From Pelecanus crispus (taxonomy: Eukaryota > Chordata > Aves > Pelecaniformes > Pelecanidae), in NCBI RefSeq assembly GCF_030463565.1, contig NC_134643.1, positions 214,758,583 to 214,822,582 of the forward strand: a stretch of DNA of 64,000 nt, given 5' to 3'. Below, piece after piece: positions 37,191 to 48,500 of this stretch (positions within the stretch are counted from its first letter, which is position 1; each line of letters opens with the position of its first letter). Both the position numbers and the translations under genes were made by a program. The notes beneath the pieces were generated by a model that worked only from the letters and a program-made list of their open reading frames with translations, did no database searches and was not told where the DNA came from.

Positions 37191-39490
37191 GCTTTTCATG
37201 TTTTCCACACAGTACAGAATACCTTTCTAAGAACTGCCACAGCCAAATTGCTCAGCAGAGGAATAACTGAGGGTGCATCCGTGGTGCCAATTACTGTGTG
37301 CAAAGAGATCCAAGGCTTAATGTGTCACAGAAAGAAAGAAGTCTTCAGCCTTGAGCTGTGTTGCAATTAGAGCAGCCATGGGAAGGGGGAAGACCTGGGC
37401 TTTTGTCATTGTCTTGTTGTTTACGTTATCTGATGCATAATCCTGGAATCCAGGAATTCCCACTTACAGATGAGCACCCATACCACTGAACTTGACTGGG
37501 CTCCCTTCTGCTCTCTTTCTCGATGAATCTTTAATTCCTTCCCTTAGGCTCAGCTAGTCAGCTTCAAAAACACAGGGAGACTGTCCCTAAATATCGAAGC
37601 AGCCTAGAGCTGCCTGACTGACGGGGCAACGCTTCTCCACATGCGGGGTCATTCCTGCTCGGGAAGGTGCTATGGGATGTGCCCCAGAGGGGCTGAGAGG
37701 CTGATCGTGGCATCTATAAGTGCTGGGTGTACTCTGAGAATAATTAGTAAAGTTCTCTGAGCCCTTGAGCTAGGGGATATATTCTGTTTCTATTAGGCCT
37801 TGGTGTAAGCAGGATGCTAAAATTCTTAGACCTAAACTAAGTCCAAACAAGTTCAATTTTGCGCAAAACTGTATGTTTAGGGATCTTTAAAACCAAGCGT
37901 TGCGGACCTGTGAAGATTAGGTGCCTCTGCAACAAGACCAAGTAGGGATTTCAGGAGTCTGGACTCAGGCACCTCCACTCCAACAATATCCTTCTTTAGT
38001 GCCCAAGTCTTCTAAGGAAACCAAGCCTTTGGACTTAAAACGCATCTGTATCTATTTGTACTTCACATTGATACATGCAAGTTGGGGGAAAGGAAGCACC
38101 TTGGGGTTATGGGGAACAATTTTGGCCAAAGACACTAAGCCAGTCCTTTATTATTCAAAGAAGCATTATATCTGTTCAGAGCAGGGAGTGTGCTAGTTTT
38201 TTAGCTCTCATCTTCAAGTAATCCTCCACGCAGTGAATGCTTGCCATTTACTCTTGCCCAACAACAGAATTCTTTTCAGTTTTTGAGGTCTTTAATCAGG
38301 ACTTGGTACCTTTTGCCAGACAGATACTAAAACTGAACAGCAGGCACTGCCTCCAGGACATGTTACTGAGTAATATACAACATTCTGCTGCACCAAGACA
38401 GTCAAATTAGCCTAACAGTTCATCCCGATTTGAATTTCACAGATTTATAATCTATGAATAACACCCACAATCATAGGATGACGCACTGATGTCAGGCTGC
38501 TGTGATCTGCAGCCCAGCAATACCGAGTTCCCAACCGCCCAGCTAGGAAGCCAGACTCCTCTGTGAGGTTTGATCTTGAGTCTAAATTGCCTGTAGTGAA
38601 ATCAATCATAAACCCATTTCACAGGGCGTGGACCACTGCTTGCAGATAACAAAATGCAATGGTGCATGCTTGGCTAGTGACAAGTGTAGCTCTTAGGAAA
38701 TGACACAGGAATTATTGTTCCTATTAACCTGACTTCTGAGTGAAGCTTAGCATTTCTGACAAGTTGCTTAAAATGACCAGTTTCTTTGTATACCAAGGGC
38801 CCACTGCTTCCTTCTCTGATGCCTTGCTGCCCCAAAGGGTGTCATTTACATGGTTGCTGTAGCTCTCTGGATAGCAATATCTTTGGGGACCTCTTGTGGA
38901 CTCGTCTAAATTGCATGCTCAGGAAAACGTTTCCATGTTAATTTGTAGGTAACTCGAAGAGCCTTTTTACTTCACACGCCCTCATGTGGATTCGCAGACG
39001 TTTGATAATAAGATGCATCTAAAAGCAAGACCAAACCCAAGAGAGAAGCTGCATTTTAAGAGGGGGAATTTAATGCCCAAGTGATGCTCATTTACACTTT
39101 GGCATCTTTACAGAGACAGCAATGAATACACATCACGTAAAGGAGTTCTTTGTAAGGGGGAAGCAGGGACTTGCTGACTGACAGTCAAGCTTAGGCTAAT
39201 GTTGCTAATACAGACCTCTGTGCAAAGGCAATGACTGAGAGGTGTTCCCTCTTCCTCTGGCTGCTTTGCTTCCATCTTTCCCTATCTTCCCCACAAGGAT
39301 CCCAACCCTATCTCCTTAATCCCTTCCCTCCTCCACGGCCGTTCCCTCATCAACCCAGCCCCCCTCGCACTGACACCCAGGGCGAGCCCTTTGAAGTCAT
39401 GAGGTGCCATTTCACAGAACTAACACACGGCCCTTTTCCAAGCCTCTTCAATCAAGGGAACAGACTCCCCTGAGATACGCAACTTGCAAG
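37191..39490. other. Intergenic DNA upstream of the CWC15 CpG island
   Basis: No gene is recognised. An 80-codon plus-strand frame at 39231-39473 begins with a hydrophobic signal-like stretch (FLWLLCFHLSL), but the rest is proline-rich low-complexity sequence, so I treat it as chance. Confidence 0.5.
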
Positions 39491-39864
39491 TCTATTCATG
39501 CGCTACTTTGTGAGAGAAGACCGGGCAGTGGCTCAGGCCTCTAGGTTACGGTTACGGCCGCAGATGTCCTGGGGCCCTCCCTGCCCGGCCCCTGGCTTCC
39601 CCCGGCGGAAAGCCCCGCGGCCTGCACAGGCCGCCCAGGGGAGGCCTTGCCAGGCAGGGCCGCGGCCCGGCAGCGCCTCAGGGCACGGCGCTCCTCCAGG
39701 CCGCCCCGGCGGGCAGGACAGCCGCCCCGGGCTCCCCGCTCCGAGCTGGGCCCGCCCGCCCCCGGTCCGAGGCGGAGGGGAAGGGGCAGGCGCCGGCCGC
39801 CATCGCTACGCAGGCAGCAACGCTGCCGCCGCGCCCGCTTCCGCCTCGGTAGCCGTCATGGCGG

Positions 39865-40023
39865 ACAGGTGACAGCCCCGCCAGCCCCCGCCCCGGTGAG
39901 GCCGCCTGCGGCCGCCGCTTCCGCCGGGTCGTGTCTGTGGTTCCCGCGCGGTGCCTTGTGGGCGCTTGGCGGAACTATGGTGGCGGCGTAGGGCCTGGCT
40001 GCGCAGGGCGGGAGGAGGCCGAG
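39865..40023 (+). other. CWC15: Candidate noncoding first exon of CWC15
   Basis: Mammalian CWC15 begins with an untranslated exon in the CpG island and starts translation in exon 2, and the same arrangement is needed here. Several donor-like sites exist: GACAG/GTGACA at 39868/39869, CCG/GTGAGG near 39894 and GCCGAG/GTGCGAG at 40023/40024. I prefer the last by consensus. The start and donor are guesses until cDNA is seen. Confidence 0.3.
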
Positions 40024-40262
40024 GTGCGAGTGCCGGGGCAGGCGGTGGGCGAGCGAGCGGGGCTGGCCGGGCCGGGGGGGGTGCCTGGGAGGGCTGCGGT
40101 GGCGTTCCGTAGGGGGGGAGCGGCGGCCGGGGGTGCTGGAGGGGTCCCGGCGGGCGCCGGGGCACGGAGGGGAGCTGGGGGGCAGCGGGAGCGTTTCTGA
40201 GGAGAGCCGGGAGGGCGGAGGGGCGGCCGGCGGGCTGACGGCCGAGCTCCGGCCCCGCGGCG

Positions 40263-40304
40263 GGGGCTGGGGCTGGGGCTGGGGCTGGGGCCGCGGCTGG
40301 GGCT
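40263..40304 (+). repeat. GGGGCT hexanucleotide array, G-quadruplex-prone
   Basis: Seven consecutive hexamers are present: four GGGGCT, one GGGGCC, one GCGGCT and one more GGGGCT. Five successive GGGG runs separated by CT satisfy the usual G-quadruplex pattern (four G runs with short loops) on the plus strand, which is the non-template strand of CWC15. A second pyrimidine-rich GCTCCA microrepeat lies at about 40397-40417. Confidence 0.9.
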
Positions 40305-42146
40305 CGGCTCCCGGCCGGGGCTCGGCTCCCGGCTCCCCGGTGCAGGCGGTCGGGAGGGGCCGGCTGTGGCGCAGCCCTGCGTGGCCCAGGCGGGCCAGCT
40401 CCAGCTCCAGCTCCAGGCCCAGCCCGGTCGCTTTCCCTTGGCTGCTAACGCCTGCGTGGCCGCTCCTGGCGTTGTGTAGCGCTGAAGAGGCCTCCCCGGG
40501 GCTGTGCTTCTGAAACTGAAGAGGTCCGTGGGGCGGTCCCTGAGTGCTTTCAGGTTGAGTTTGGGTCATTTTAGGCCAAGCTGGCTACAAACTGACTTCA
40601 GAAAGAAACAGGGATGGTTTCCAGGGGATTTGTTAATCCTTCATGAAACTATGCAGCCACATTGGATCTGGTTCTTCACCTGAATTCATAGATCCCCCTG
40701 TTGCGTATAATTAGTGCAGATAAGTTCTGAAAGCAGGTCGCTTTTTTGGATCAGGGGTCTGGCAGAGTCTGTGCCAAGACAGAGCTAAAATGGCTTGCTG
40801 AGCTCCAGCTGACTTGCATAGCATCACTGAAAAGCCTCAACAATCCTTGGTCAATGAGCCAAGGCTAGTTACTGTCTCACTTCTTTTTAAAGGTGTTTCT
40901 GTCTGTTAATTTTGTTTTCTGAGTAGTAGTTCAGTGGCAGTAACTGTGTTCTGCCTGATGGGATGTTACTTGGAGCAACAAATTATTTCATAATTTTAAC
41001 ACTGAAGTCATATGTTTTGTGATCTCATTAAAAGTGAAAAAATAACAAATAATGCAAGCACAGCATAAGTAACTTTTACCTGTATATCACAGAAGCATAT
41101 GAAGCAGTATCATGGTTTTTTCTTTGCTTTTTAATATTCTTTAATATGTTCTCTTGTCATCCTTTAACATCCAACCTTCTGGCTAGTACGACTGGTGCCT
41201 TTATGTATCTCTGCAGATGTCTCTCTCGTGTGTCTTATAAGTCTTTAGTTTGTGGTTAATGGATGTGCATGTCGTGGTGAAGCAGGAATGAGCATAGTTT
41301 CAGATAATAGATTCAAGATGGCACAGGTTGATCATGCGGGGTTTTTTGGCATTGGTTAACCATCTGAAACTCTTGGCACAGTGGTTTAGGATTGCAGGGT
41401 CTCCACCTCCTGTCTGGCAGTGCTGAACGTGGTGCGTGCTGGGGTGTCTGTGTGGCTGAGGCTGGTCAGAGTCTGCTTCACTCCTTTGACACAGAATAAT
41501 TGATAGTAGCGATTTTGGGCATCAGCTGGTTCATTTTTTAGGATGTGCTGGTGGTATGTGCGTTCCTGCAGTTTCTAAATGAGAGCCGGTGCAAACTTCT
41601 GCATTTGTCCGAGCTTTTTTAGTTGCACTTTGTTTACATAAGGGTAAAGCTGTCTGCCTTGTGCTACCAGGGAAACATTGACCCTGGCCCTTCAGAAGGT
41701 TTTGCTGGCCAGCTGGAGCTCTGCGCAGGTTGGTCCCAAAGGGCTGTGCTGCAGTATTAATGACAGTGCTGTGCCTGTACTAGAGAACTGAACAGGGCCA
41801 TGACGGGGGCTGGAGCGTTCAAGTTGTGTGATCTTCATCAGTATTTAGTTATCAACACCATCCTAGGCATGCTATGGTCTGTGTCAGCTGGCATTTCTGG
41901 TGATGATACTTAGATATGGTTTGGGGAATAATGGAGGTGTCATTCCCCAAGGGCAGTCATTTTTAGCTGTCATTTTTCAGGAGGGGAAGAGTTTAGTTAC
42001 AAGACTGTACCACTTACCTTAAGGGTAGGAGACTGGCTCTTGGGCAGCTCTATTTACTTTATAAACATTGGTTCACTTTCTTGTTAGAGTCTGTGTATCA
42101 TCTTCCAAACATGTTGGAAAGGACTGTCTTTTGAAAATCTGAATAG

Positions 42147-42218
42147 ATTCTGTCAATTTAATTCTGTCAATTTAATTCTGTCAATTTAATTCTGTCAATT
42201 TAATTCTGTCAATTCTGC
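42147..42218. repeat. 14-bp tandem repeat, about five copies
   Basis: The unit ATTCTGTCAATTTA is repeated head to tail without mismatches in at least four full copies plus a partial fifth. It lies about 160 bases upstream of the CWC15 first coding exon acceptor. Perfect copies imply recent expansion, so length variation between individuals is likely. Confidence 0.93.
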
Positions 42219-42380
42219 TCCTTAATTTTCGAGGGTCATGAGCTGAGTGATAGCTGGTATTCTGAAATGGGACTTGTCATTGCTTCTACAGTTCAGGAAC
42301 AACGTAGCTTCTGGTAAATGTCTTTTCATTGTAAGTTGTAGTAATGACTGGTTTTATCCCTTGATGCTGTAGCAGTTAAA

Positions 42381-42511
42381 ATGACGACAGCAGCGAGGCC
42401 AACGTTTGAACCAGCGAGAGGAGGAAGAGGAAAAGGTGAAGGAGACTTAAGTCAGCTATCCAAACAATATTCCAGCAGAGACCTTCCTTCTCATACTAAA
42501 ATCAAATACAG
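42381..42511 (+). CDS. CWC15: CWC15 coding exon 1 of 6
   Basis: Translation starts eight bases after the acceptor at the ATG that begins the conserved Cwf15 N-terminus. The exon encodes residues 1-43 plus two bases of Arg44 and ends ATACAG before GTTAGT. Frames read past the donor (LVLVFLV...) are intronic. Confidence 0.96.
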
Positions 42512-45500
42512 GTTAGTATTGGTTTTTTTGGTCTTAGAGCAAAACAGTCTGGAAATTTTTTTTTTGTTATGAGCAGTACTCTGAAATTTTTCACAATAGA
42601 TGTTGATGTGCTTGACACTGAGCAGGCACCAGAGATTGTGCAGCACTGCTGAATGACGGGGCTGAAAGTGTAAGTCTCAAAAGCAGACCTAGCAGATCGA
42701 ATGCATTGCAAGTAATTGGAGACATCTAATTTTTAGTGGTATTTATTACTGCTTATGGAAGTGAATCATCAGAAGAAGGTGAGCTTGGGAGACAAAGCAT
42801 TTCAGACAGTGGAGTGGAAAGCAAATAATTGGGAACAACAGGAGCTGACTTTGCTGCTGAGGGTGCTGTCACTTGCAGAGCCAGATGGGATAAGAGGAGT
42901 GAAGTTGAGCACATCTTAAAAGCAGGAAAATCACATCATGTGTTTGGCAAAGGACTACTGGGAAAGGCACATTAAGAGGAAGCAGGGAAATCATGGAATA
43001 GCACTCAGGCAGTAGTACATGTTGGAAGAGCTGATGTTAAACACTGCAAGTGGTTCGTTCATGCAGGTCCTGGGGGAGGAAATTGCTTTAATCAGTGTGA
43101 AAGATAATGGGATCTTATGAGTGTTTTCCTCTGTTTGAAATACATAATAAATCTTCGTTATCCTGTTGAAAGATTACATGAAATGTGGAGTCAATGTGAT
43201 ACAGATACCTAGAATTTAAATGAAATGTGTCAGCCTAAAAATGTCTTTTTTCACGTAACTATTGTTACTCTGGTCAGTGAAATTACTGTTAAGGTTTTGT
43301 ATTTCTACTTTTTTGTGCAGAAGCTTTACCCTTTCATCTCTTCCCTCCTGCCTTTTTGGTTTTGAAGAATACGTATGGATAAGGGAGTTGGAGTGATTTG
43401 GAGAATACCAAAACTAACAGCACGAAAAGTGTACAATACAAATGTATTTTGTTGTTATGGGGAAACATTGCTGGCGGTTTGTTTCCTTAAACAAAAGTGG
43501 GGTTTGGAACACCGGTCTATTGTTTTGAAAGAAGTGCATGACAAATATGTACAGAAATATACAATGTATGTTTTAACAAATCTGTCTGAGAGAGAGAGGG
43601 AGGGGGCATCAAGAGTCTTCTGTTCTTTCTCCCAAATATCTAATACAAAGTTGTCTTTGTTAGATCGCGAGGACTGCATCATTGCAGGAAAAGTTCAGTG
43701 TTTCAGTCCCACTCATGTTTGCTTAAATGACACAGGGTTTGGGGGGATTTTGCAGATAGATCAAGGTTCAGATTTTTAATTACAAAAGCAAATTAAGTAC
43801 TTTATCATAAAGACAGGCTGTGCATACAATATATTTGTAATGGCTCAAGTCTGGGTTTCTTCCAGGCACTCTTACTTCCAGCACTGGGTTCACAGGAGGG
43901 TGAAAGGAATTGCTGCTTGTTTTTATTCATTAGTTCTTTTCAAGATTTCCACGCAAAATTCAGTGCTCTGTAGGTGGAACTTAGTGTGACTTGGATATAA
44001 ATAGTCTGCTGCTTTTGGACAGTGTGTATTATGTAAAAGTGGGAAAAACATGTATTTGCAATACATTTCAGTAAAGCTAGTGTTTTGCCTGTTCTCCCAA
44101 CTTTTTTTTTTTTAAGGTCATGGGAGAGTCTCTCATATGTCTCTTGGAGGGGAAAAGGCTTATGAAAAGTACGTTATAGTCTTGGTCTTACCTGTAAGTC
44201 TTAGAAACTGTGTTTGCAGCAGAAGCTTGGGAAGATAAAACGGTGAGGAAAGTTGACCATAATGCTGGTCGATGTCTGCTAGGACACTGGGCTTGGACTG
44301 CTGGAGAACAGAAGATTTAGATGTAGCTACAAGAGGTAGATGTGGTCATCCTGTTTTTGCAGGAATTTATGCAGCGTGTTTTAATTCATTTGACAGCCAC
44401 TGGAAGGAGTATGTGTGTGTGTGTGGCATTGCATGTCTGTGTGTGTGTAATGCGTACAGAGAAGGGGGTTGATGAAGAGGGAATAAAGAAACTTATGTCT
44501 ACATGGTGCCCAGTTCTTATTCTTTACGCTTGCCTGTCCACTCCAGGATTTATTGACCTTCTTCAAAAAATTGCTCCCAGATGCAGACTGTCAACTTGAG
44601 CTTTTTTCCCTCCTCATGTTGTTCTAGGCAGACGACTCAGGATGCTCCTGAAGAGGTGCGTAACCGTGATTTCAGAAGGGAGCTGGAGGAGAGAGAACGG
44701 GTTGCTGCAAGAGAAAAGAATAGAGACAGACCAACCAGAGGTAAAAACAAAGAAACAAAAAATCTTAATACCTTTGCATGGCATTGCTCTTGCACAAAAC
44801 TTGGTGTTGTAAGAAGTGTGCAGGTTGCAGACAGCATGTCATGAGAGTAGAATTCAGGGTATTGGTCTGCTAGTTCAGAGCTGTTGACCTGCAAGGGAAT
44901 GTCCGCTGGCTTTCACACTGGCTTCGTGCTAGCAGAAATTCTAGGGCAGCCAGTAGAAAAGCGTAGGCTGTCATGCAGGCCTGCTGATACAGTGTGGTTG
45001 TAATGAATTGGCAACAAGTATGTACAGCAAATAAAGGGCGCTTTTTTGTACTTCGATGAGCGAAACAGGAAGGAGAAAGGGAATGACTCATGTTCTAGTG
45101 TTACAGCACCAGTGTGACAATAAATTCGTTTTTAAAGTATGCGATTCTGTTCAGGTGTAGTGTAAGTGATAATTAAAATGAAAATCAAAGGTTTTTTGAT
45201 AAATACTCATTTTTAATATTACGCTTGACAGAATTTAGGTACTTTAGGTTTAGGTATGACAGTATTGTGAGGCTTTCAGATTCACAGGTGAAAGCAGATG
45301 TGGTTTGGACCAAACTAGACAACAGTAATGCTTTGGGATGGTCCTCAGTGGGAACCCTCCAACTGGATAAATAGAATAAGGATATTTCTCCACAGCTTTT
45401 TCTTCTGCTGTTCTTTCTTCTTGAAAGAATGACTTCAAAAAAACTTTTGGAGGCCAAATTGTAAGTTTGGGGACATTATTGCTTCCTTTGAGGGTACCTA

Positions 45501-48500
45501 CAGGGGAGGAATTAGCATGGGCATTAAGACTGAGAAGTGAGGAAAAAGTAAGTATAAGCTTGTAGCTCTAATGCAGGACAAATTGTGAAGATTTTTGCTT
45601 TCTGACATTAGATGCTGTTAAATGAAGTGACGTAGTCACTTCTTTTTTTTTCTTTTAAATCTTATGCCGTAGAACACACAACATCATCTTCTGTGTCTAA
45701 GAAGCCTCGGCTAGACCAGATTCCTGCAGCAAATCTTGATGCAGATGATCCGCTTACTGATGTACGTATCTTTTTCTGTCTTCTTTCCTTTCATTGTCCT
45801 GCCTTCAGGATTTGCCGTTAATAGAGTATGTACTTTTCTTTAAGGTCTGCTAAAGATTTAAGACAGGTTCCAACATAACTGCCTTTTACAGTTATTCTGC
45901 TGTGGTGGAAGTCCAGAGTGGTTCAGAGGATTCTGGTCCATGCTGTAATGGTATTCTTGGAAAGCACACAAAAACTAGGGAACTGAAAATACCACTTCAA
46001 GTATGGGAAATGGGTGACGTTTTAGACTTGGTCAGCTACTGGGTTAGTTAGAATTCCCCTAAGGTAGAACTGTTGAGATACACTGTCTGCATGAGCAATG
46101 GATTCTTGCTTTTGGCTCCTCTCCTCATGCTGAGGTCTAGAAGTTACGTCTAAGGCTTGACAACAAGCTGAGTTGTTTTTAATCCTGTTATATTTGGTCC
46201 CAACAATATTGGACAGGGTATTCGGGCCCACTATTATAATGACTTACATTACAATGATTAGAAAGTGATTGAGGGCAGTCGTTCTCTAGAATCTGTCAAC
46301 TATATAGCATTTGAATTATAAAAAAAAAAAAATTCCGTCTTCCAAAAATCATGAACATATTTTTGTATTGACTTTACTGTACAAGAGCAAATAAACCATT
46401 TGTACTGTATTTGCTGCTGCTACAAGCACCCAAGTACTTCAGAAATCAGTCAGCAGCAAATTGCAGCCTTAGCTGGGCAGACCAGGACTGTTTTGGGGGC
46501 TTTTTTTTTTTTTTTTTTTTTTAATACGAGACTTGTCTCTGCAATAAACTAAACTCTTCAGAACTAAAAGCTGGTTTTGTTAAATGAAATGAACGAACTG
46601 CTTATTGTTTCCATTTGTTACTATTAGGAAGATGATGAAGATGAGGACTTGGAAGACAGTGATGATGATGACACTGCAGCTCTTCTGGCTGAACTGGAAA
46701 AAATCAAGAAAGAACGAGCTGAGGAACAGGCTCGAAAGGTAAAATCTCACCCATTAAAGAGCATCTGTTTTTTGCAAACTGGTGTTTATTAAAACTGGTG
46801 TGCCTTAAGTACTTAGGACAAGTGAGACCTGGTAAACAAAGTAAGTGCCTTTCAACTCTTCTCATGTAGTCTGATGGATTTGTTCTTCTATGTAATAAAT
46901 TGTCAAGAATTTTTTTTCTTTAGTAGACATACTGAACATTTTAATCACTAAAACATTTTATTCACTTTCCCAACACTTTGTAGAGGCATTGAGTAAAGAT
47001 GATCTTGCTTTTCATACGCAAGTCCTTCTATGAAGACAAATACCATACCAAACCATATAGTGCAATTAGTGAGCCACATGCTATCCAGTGCAATTTCATT
47101 TGTTAACTAGCTTTTATGAAACAGGAAATATGATTTTTTTAATTTATGAAATAAAAATGTGTACTTTTTGATGCTTTTGCTTATGGCTTGCAAGTTTCAT
47201 ACAGTGGTCGCTCTTTCACAGCGTTGGTGCTGTGTTGCTTTGGCAAGGAGCACCAGTTGTGACTATAAGACCAGAACTATTTTCTTGTACATGTACACAG
47301 GTGAGTTTATTTGAAAAATGTCTCCACAAAAAAGAATTAATAACATGGCAGTTAGTCTTTTCAGAACATGGAAAGTCAACTCTCATGTAGCCTTCGTACC
47401 TCCCTATAATCTCTCTCTCTCTACAATAGAAACACCATGTTCTACCCTTGAAAAGGGAGGGAATTCCCTGTAGTTAGAGATTGTTTTCCCATGATCAGGA
47501 TCAAATCCTATGCTGTTGGCTCCCACACCTCCTTGGTGTAAGAGAGATTGTTGGGATGGAGTGCATTAGCAAAATCCCTGATTGATGAATGGAATTCTAG
47601 GGGCTGGTTTTGGGAATAGTCTGTGTTGTCAAACTGATCAGGATTTAGGATGAACTGTACTGCCTCTAACATTGCATTGCAACAGAGTTTAGAGTCCAGG
47701 TACTTCATCTGCACTACTGAAATGATCTGCCTCAGGTGGTGTAACAGAAGTGGGGGACATGTGCAGCATTCCCTCTTCTGCTTTTAGTAAGGACTTTCTT
47801 TTTTTGAGTAGGGCTTAAATCACTTTAGTGCTTTTGAAAAATGTTGCATACTTCAGTTTGAGTAGTTTTGTATGTTGTTATACCTAGATTCTACATTAGT
47901 GTAAAAAAAAAAAACCAAACAAACAAAAAAACCCCAACAAAAAAACCCCACCCCAAACCGAAAACAGCAACTCTGTCATCTTTGTATAATGTAGTCTGAG
48001 ATGTTTTTAGAACATGCTAAACAAACATGCTAAATGCTGATCGGGATCTTTGGTGCTGTGACAACTTAATGTTTTGGTGCCTCTGCACTACTAATAACGT
48101 TATCATAGCTTAACACACACACACACATTTGTTTTTCACAAATGCTTTCTAGTAGAGTCAACTGGCAGTGAACAGGGCAAAGCATCTAGCAGACAGTAGG
48201 AACAGCCAGGAGAGAACATTTCAAATGCTGTAGGCAGCAATGTAGTGCTTGACCACTCTTGGCTAACAGTATAGAAATTTATGTTTAGAATCAACAAGGC
48301 CTGTAAAACCAGTGACCTCTGCAATTCTGAAGTTAAGTACCTTGGAAGGCTAAAAGCTGTACCATGCTGCTTCAGTGCAGAAATTTTGCTGTAGAAAACT
48401 GTTGATACTTGATTCTCCATGTGGCCTGTGAGTGGTCTTTTACCTTAAAGTGTCTTTTCACCTCTTTATCTCTTTATGCATTTGAAGCACATCACACAGC

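Larger units (their letters stand above)
39500..40500 (+). promoter_or_regulatory. CWC15: CpG-island promoter of CWC15
   Basis: About 1 kb of very GC-rich, CpG-dense sequence lies 2 kb upstream of the first coding exon, with no TATA box. It contains ETS-like CTTCCG words in pairs at 39837-39843 and 39919-39925. It also has YY1-like ATGGCGG at 39858-39864 and ATGGTGGCGGC at about 39976-39986. Such ETS/YY1 combinations are typical of housekeeping promoters, fitting a general splicing factor. The CpG density makes long open frames on both strands (up to 237 codons on minus), which are chance products. Confidence 0.85.
40024..42372 (+). other. CWC15: CWC15 intron 1
   Basis: This lies between the candidate untranslated exon and the first coding exon. 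Its first 480 bases are still CpG-island sequence with the GGGGCT array; the remainder is AT-richer. It includes a 14-bp tandem repeat at 42147-42218. The acceptor is TGCTGTAG at 42372, with an alternative CAG three bases later. Confidence 0.5.

Noticed and set aside
39856-40569. 237-codon minus-strand open frame antisense to the CWC15 promoter
   Set aside because: It is Pro/Arg/Gly-rich and caused by CpG-island composition; the repeat PQPQPQPQP mirrors the GGGGCT array. No domain or start context supports it.
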